Source: Rhodoferax sp.
Lineage (GTDB): Bacteria; Pseudomonadota; Gammaproteobacteria; Burkholderiales; Burkholderiaceae_C
Assembly: GCA_029865675.1 (NCBI GenBank)
Contig: JARXAU010000199.1
Location: 1 to 6,336 of the forward strand
Direction of reading: 5' to 3'
Length of the DNA stretch: 6,336 bases
The position numbers and the translations under genes are program-made. Each line of letters begins with the position of its first letter. The stretch's first letter is position 1. Under the pieces are notes generated by a model, which saw nothing but the letters and a program-made list of their open reading frames with translations, made no database searches and had not been told where the DNA came from. Positions 5,109 through 6,336 of this stretch are shown piece by piece.

Positions 5109-6083
5109 TCAAAGCCGAACGTTGTTGATACGCCAAAGCAAAAACACGCCGATCACCATCATGGCAAGTGCTACCTGCACCACCACGATGCCAATGGGGT
5201 CAGAAAACAAAATTTCCATGTACGAGGGGTTCGCCAGCTGAATCATTCCCCCCAGGGCCAAGGGTAGGCCCGTCAAGATGTAGGCAGATAGCTTTCCCTC
5301 TGCCGCGAGGACCTGTACTTTGCCAAAAAACTTGAAGCGCTCGCGGATAAGCGTGGCCAAAATGCCCAATAGCGAGGCCAAGTTCCCCCCCGTCTCCACT
5401 TGGATGGACACGGCCAACACAAAAAAGCGGATGTCGGGGGCAGGAACGCGCAGCGCCAAATTGAGCAAGGCTTTTTTGGTGGACACGCCAAAATTGATTT
5501 CGTCGAACGTGGTCTTGAACTCGGCGGCAATCGGCTGGGGCGCCTGGCTTGCGACCATGGACAAGGTCGCAGACAGCGCGTGGCCCGCCTTGAGGGCCCG
5601 GCAGATCAGGTCCAGCGCATCGGGCAACTGGGACACGATGGCTTTGGTGCGGCGAGTCCTTTGGAGACTGAACCATCCGACAGGCAGCAAACCAATGGTC
5701 AGGCCCAAAACCAAGGACCAGCCCAGGCCGATACCCATCAGAACACCCAGCGCCAGCCCGACCAAAAAACCAGCGCCCATGCCCACCAACAGCTCAGCCA
5801 CGGACCGCTCAGAACCCGCCTGGAGCAGCAAGGTGTCAAACGCACTGACCTTGGGAAGCTTGGCAAGCAGGGCATTGAGTCGGGCGTCAGAGCTTAGCCG
5901 CCGCTCGCGGGAAATGGACGGAAACAACTGCGCTTTGTCGGAGGCAGCCAACAGGTAGAGACGCTCTCGCACCCGCTTGACCGTGAGGGCTTTGGGATCG
6001 CTCCAGAGCAGGTACAGGCCCTCCAAAAACATGAAGACCGCCAAAAATCCGAGAACCAAGAAGATTGCCGAAGAGGTGTTCAT
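5109..6083 (-). CDS. tadB: TadB, Tad/Flp pilus inner-membrane platform protein
   Basis: A 324-residue inner-membrane protein of the type II secretion F (GspF-like) family, partner of TadC in the Flp pilus machine. A membrane segment lies at about 6-27, a cytoplasmic stretch at 28-92, paired membrane segments at about 95-117 and 119-139, the T2SSF domain at about 145-270 with QLPDALDLICRALKAGHAL (152-170) and the conserved VETGGNLASLL (229-239), and two further membrane segments at about 268-285 and 297-317. The ATG at 6083 is chosen, although the frame stays open another 102 bases upstream, because it lies 5 nt after the tadA stop, begins the hydrophobic N-terminus normal for TadB, and the extension would run through the tadA coding sequence. 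The ribosome binding site is weak (GAG or AAGGG close to the ATG), so coupling to tadA is likely. Confidence 0.93.
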   Translation of the reverse strand: MNTSSAIFLVLGFLAVFMFLEGLYLLWSDPKALTVKRVRERLYLLAASDKAQLFPSISRERRLSSDARLNALLAKLPKVSAFDTLLLQAGSERSVAELLVGMGAGFLVGLALGVLMGIGLGWSLVLGLTIGLLPVGWFSLQRTRRTKAIVSQLPDALDLICRALKAGHALSATLSMVASQAPQPIAAEFKTTFDEINFGVSTKKALLNLALRVPAPDIRFFVLAVSIQVETGGNLASLLGILATLIRERFKFFGKVQVLAAEGKLSAYILTGLPLALGGMIQLANPSYMEILFSDPIGIVVVQVALAMMVIGVFLLWRINNVRL

Positions 6084-6087
6084 GCCC

Positions 6088-6336
6088 TTACTCGTAGGTT
6101 TTGTTGGGATTGAAGGTGTCCTCTGGGACCGCGTTGTCATAGGCCTTAAGGCGCACCATAAACTGCGGCCACACCCCGGTTGCACTGAAATAGCCCAGCA
6201 CCTCGCCGTCCGGCTTCACGCCGGTTTGGGTAAAGGCAAATATCTCTTGCATGCTGATGATGTCGCCCTCCACGCCCACGATCTCTTGCAGGCTCACCAC
6301 GCGCCGGCGCCCGTCGGTCAGCCGGGCAATTTGCAC
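6088..6336 (-). CDS. tadA: TadA/CpaF secretion ATPase, C-terminal part only
   Basis: The last 82 codons of the hexameric ATPase that powers Flp pilus assembly; the start and the Walker motifs lie beyond the right edge, so only the end of the RecA-like domain is seen. The fragment shows the standard TadA/CpaF ending: GRRRVVSLQEIVGVEGD, then ISMQEIFAF, a Gly-rich turn with GEVLGYFSATGVWPQF, and a final helix, followed by about 18 polar residues ending in NPNKTYE. The TAA stop at 6090-6088 precedes the tadB ATG by 4 nt. The gene order tadA-tadB-tadC and the tight spacing make the assignment firm even though the piece is short. Confidence 0.92.
   Translation of the reverse strand: MQIARLTDGRRRVVSLQEIVGVEGDIISMQEIFAFTQTGVKPDGEVLGYFSATGVWPQFMVRLKAYDNAVPEDTFNPNKTYE

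Noticed and set aside
6084..6185. Longer tadB start inside tadA
   Set aside because: The added residues are polar and unlike TadB; the ATG at 6083, just after the tadA stop, starts the expected membrane segment.

Overview
The window looks like chromosomal DNA of a betaproteobacterium, probably from the Comamonadaceae (Rhodoferax, Polaromonas or Acidovorax type). This is an inference from GC-rich codon use, the gene families present and the compact layout; no marker gene is present to prove it. The window has three blocks and no RNA gene, insertion sequence, CRISPR array or phage gene that I can recognise.

Block 1 (1-3035, + strand) is a catabolic operon. It holds the last 112 codons of an aldehyde dehydrogenase of the PuuC/AldH type, a complete second aldehyde dehydrogenase of a different subfamily (475 aa), and an enolase-superfamily protein of the mandelate racemase/sugar-acid dehydratase group (396 aa). 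Gaps are 35 and 42 nt and the second and third genes have good ribosome binding sites. Together they suggest breakdown of a sugar acid or related hydroxy acid, dehydration by the third gene and oxidation of a semialdehyde by the dehydrogenases. The actual substrate cannot be read from the window. The dehydratase has Gly207 exactly where galactonate dehydratase and mandelate racemase carry their first metal-binding Asp, while all its other catalytic positions align.

Block 2 (3036-4150) is a Crp/Fnr-family regulator on the - strand, convergent with the catabolic operon. It resembles Fnr closely in fold and in the DNA-recognition helix (E-x-x-S-R), but has lost the cysteines that hold the oxygen-sensing iron-sulphur cluster. 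Its upstream region is very AT-rich (about 18% G+C over 4021-4140 by my count). That region holds a 13-bp direct repeat spaced by 40 bp, two inverted repeats, a plausible sigma-70 promoter and an Fnr-like box lying on the -35 element, which points to self-regulation or control by a related protein.

Block 3 (4151-6336, - strand) is the end of a tad/Flp pilus operon: the C-terminus of the TadA/CpaF secretion ATPase, then TadB and TadC, the paired inner-membrane platform proteins, spaced by 4 and 7 nt. The usual next gene, tadD, does not follow within the window; the AT-rich region and the regulator come instead.

Most genes here are ordinary. The points worth a second look are the changed metal site in the dehydratase, the cluster-less Fnr-like regulator, and its repeat-rich AT promoter island.
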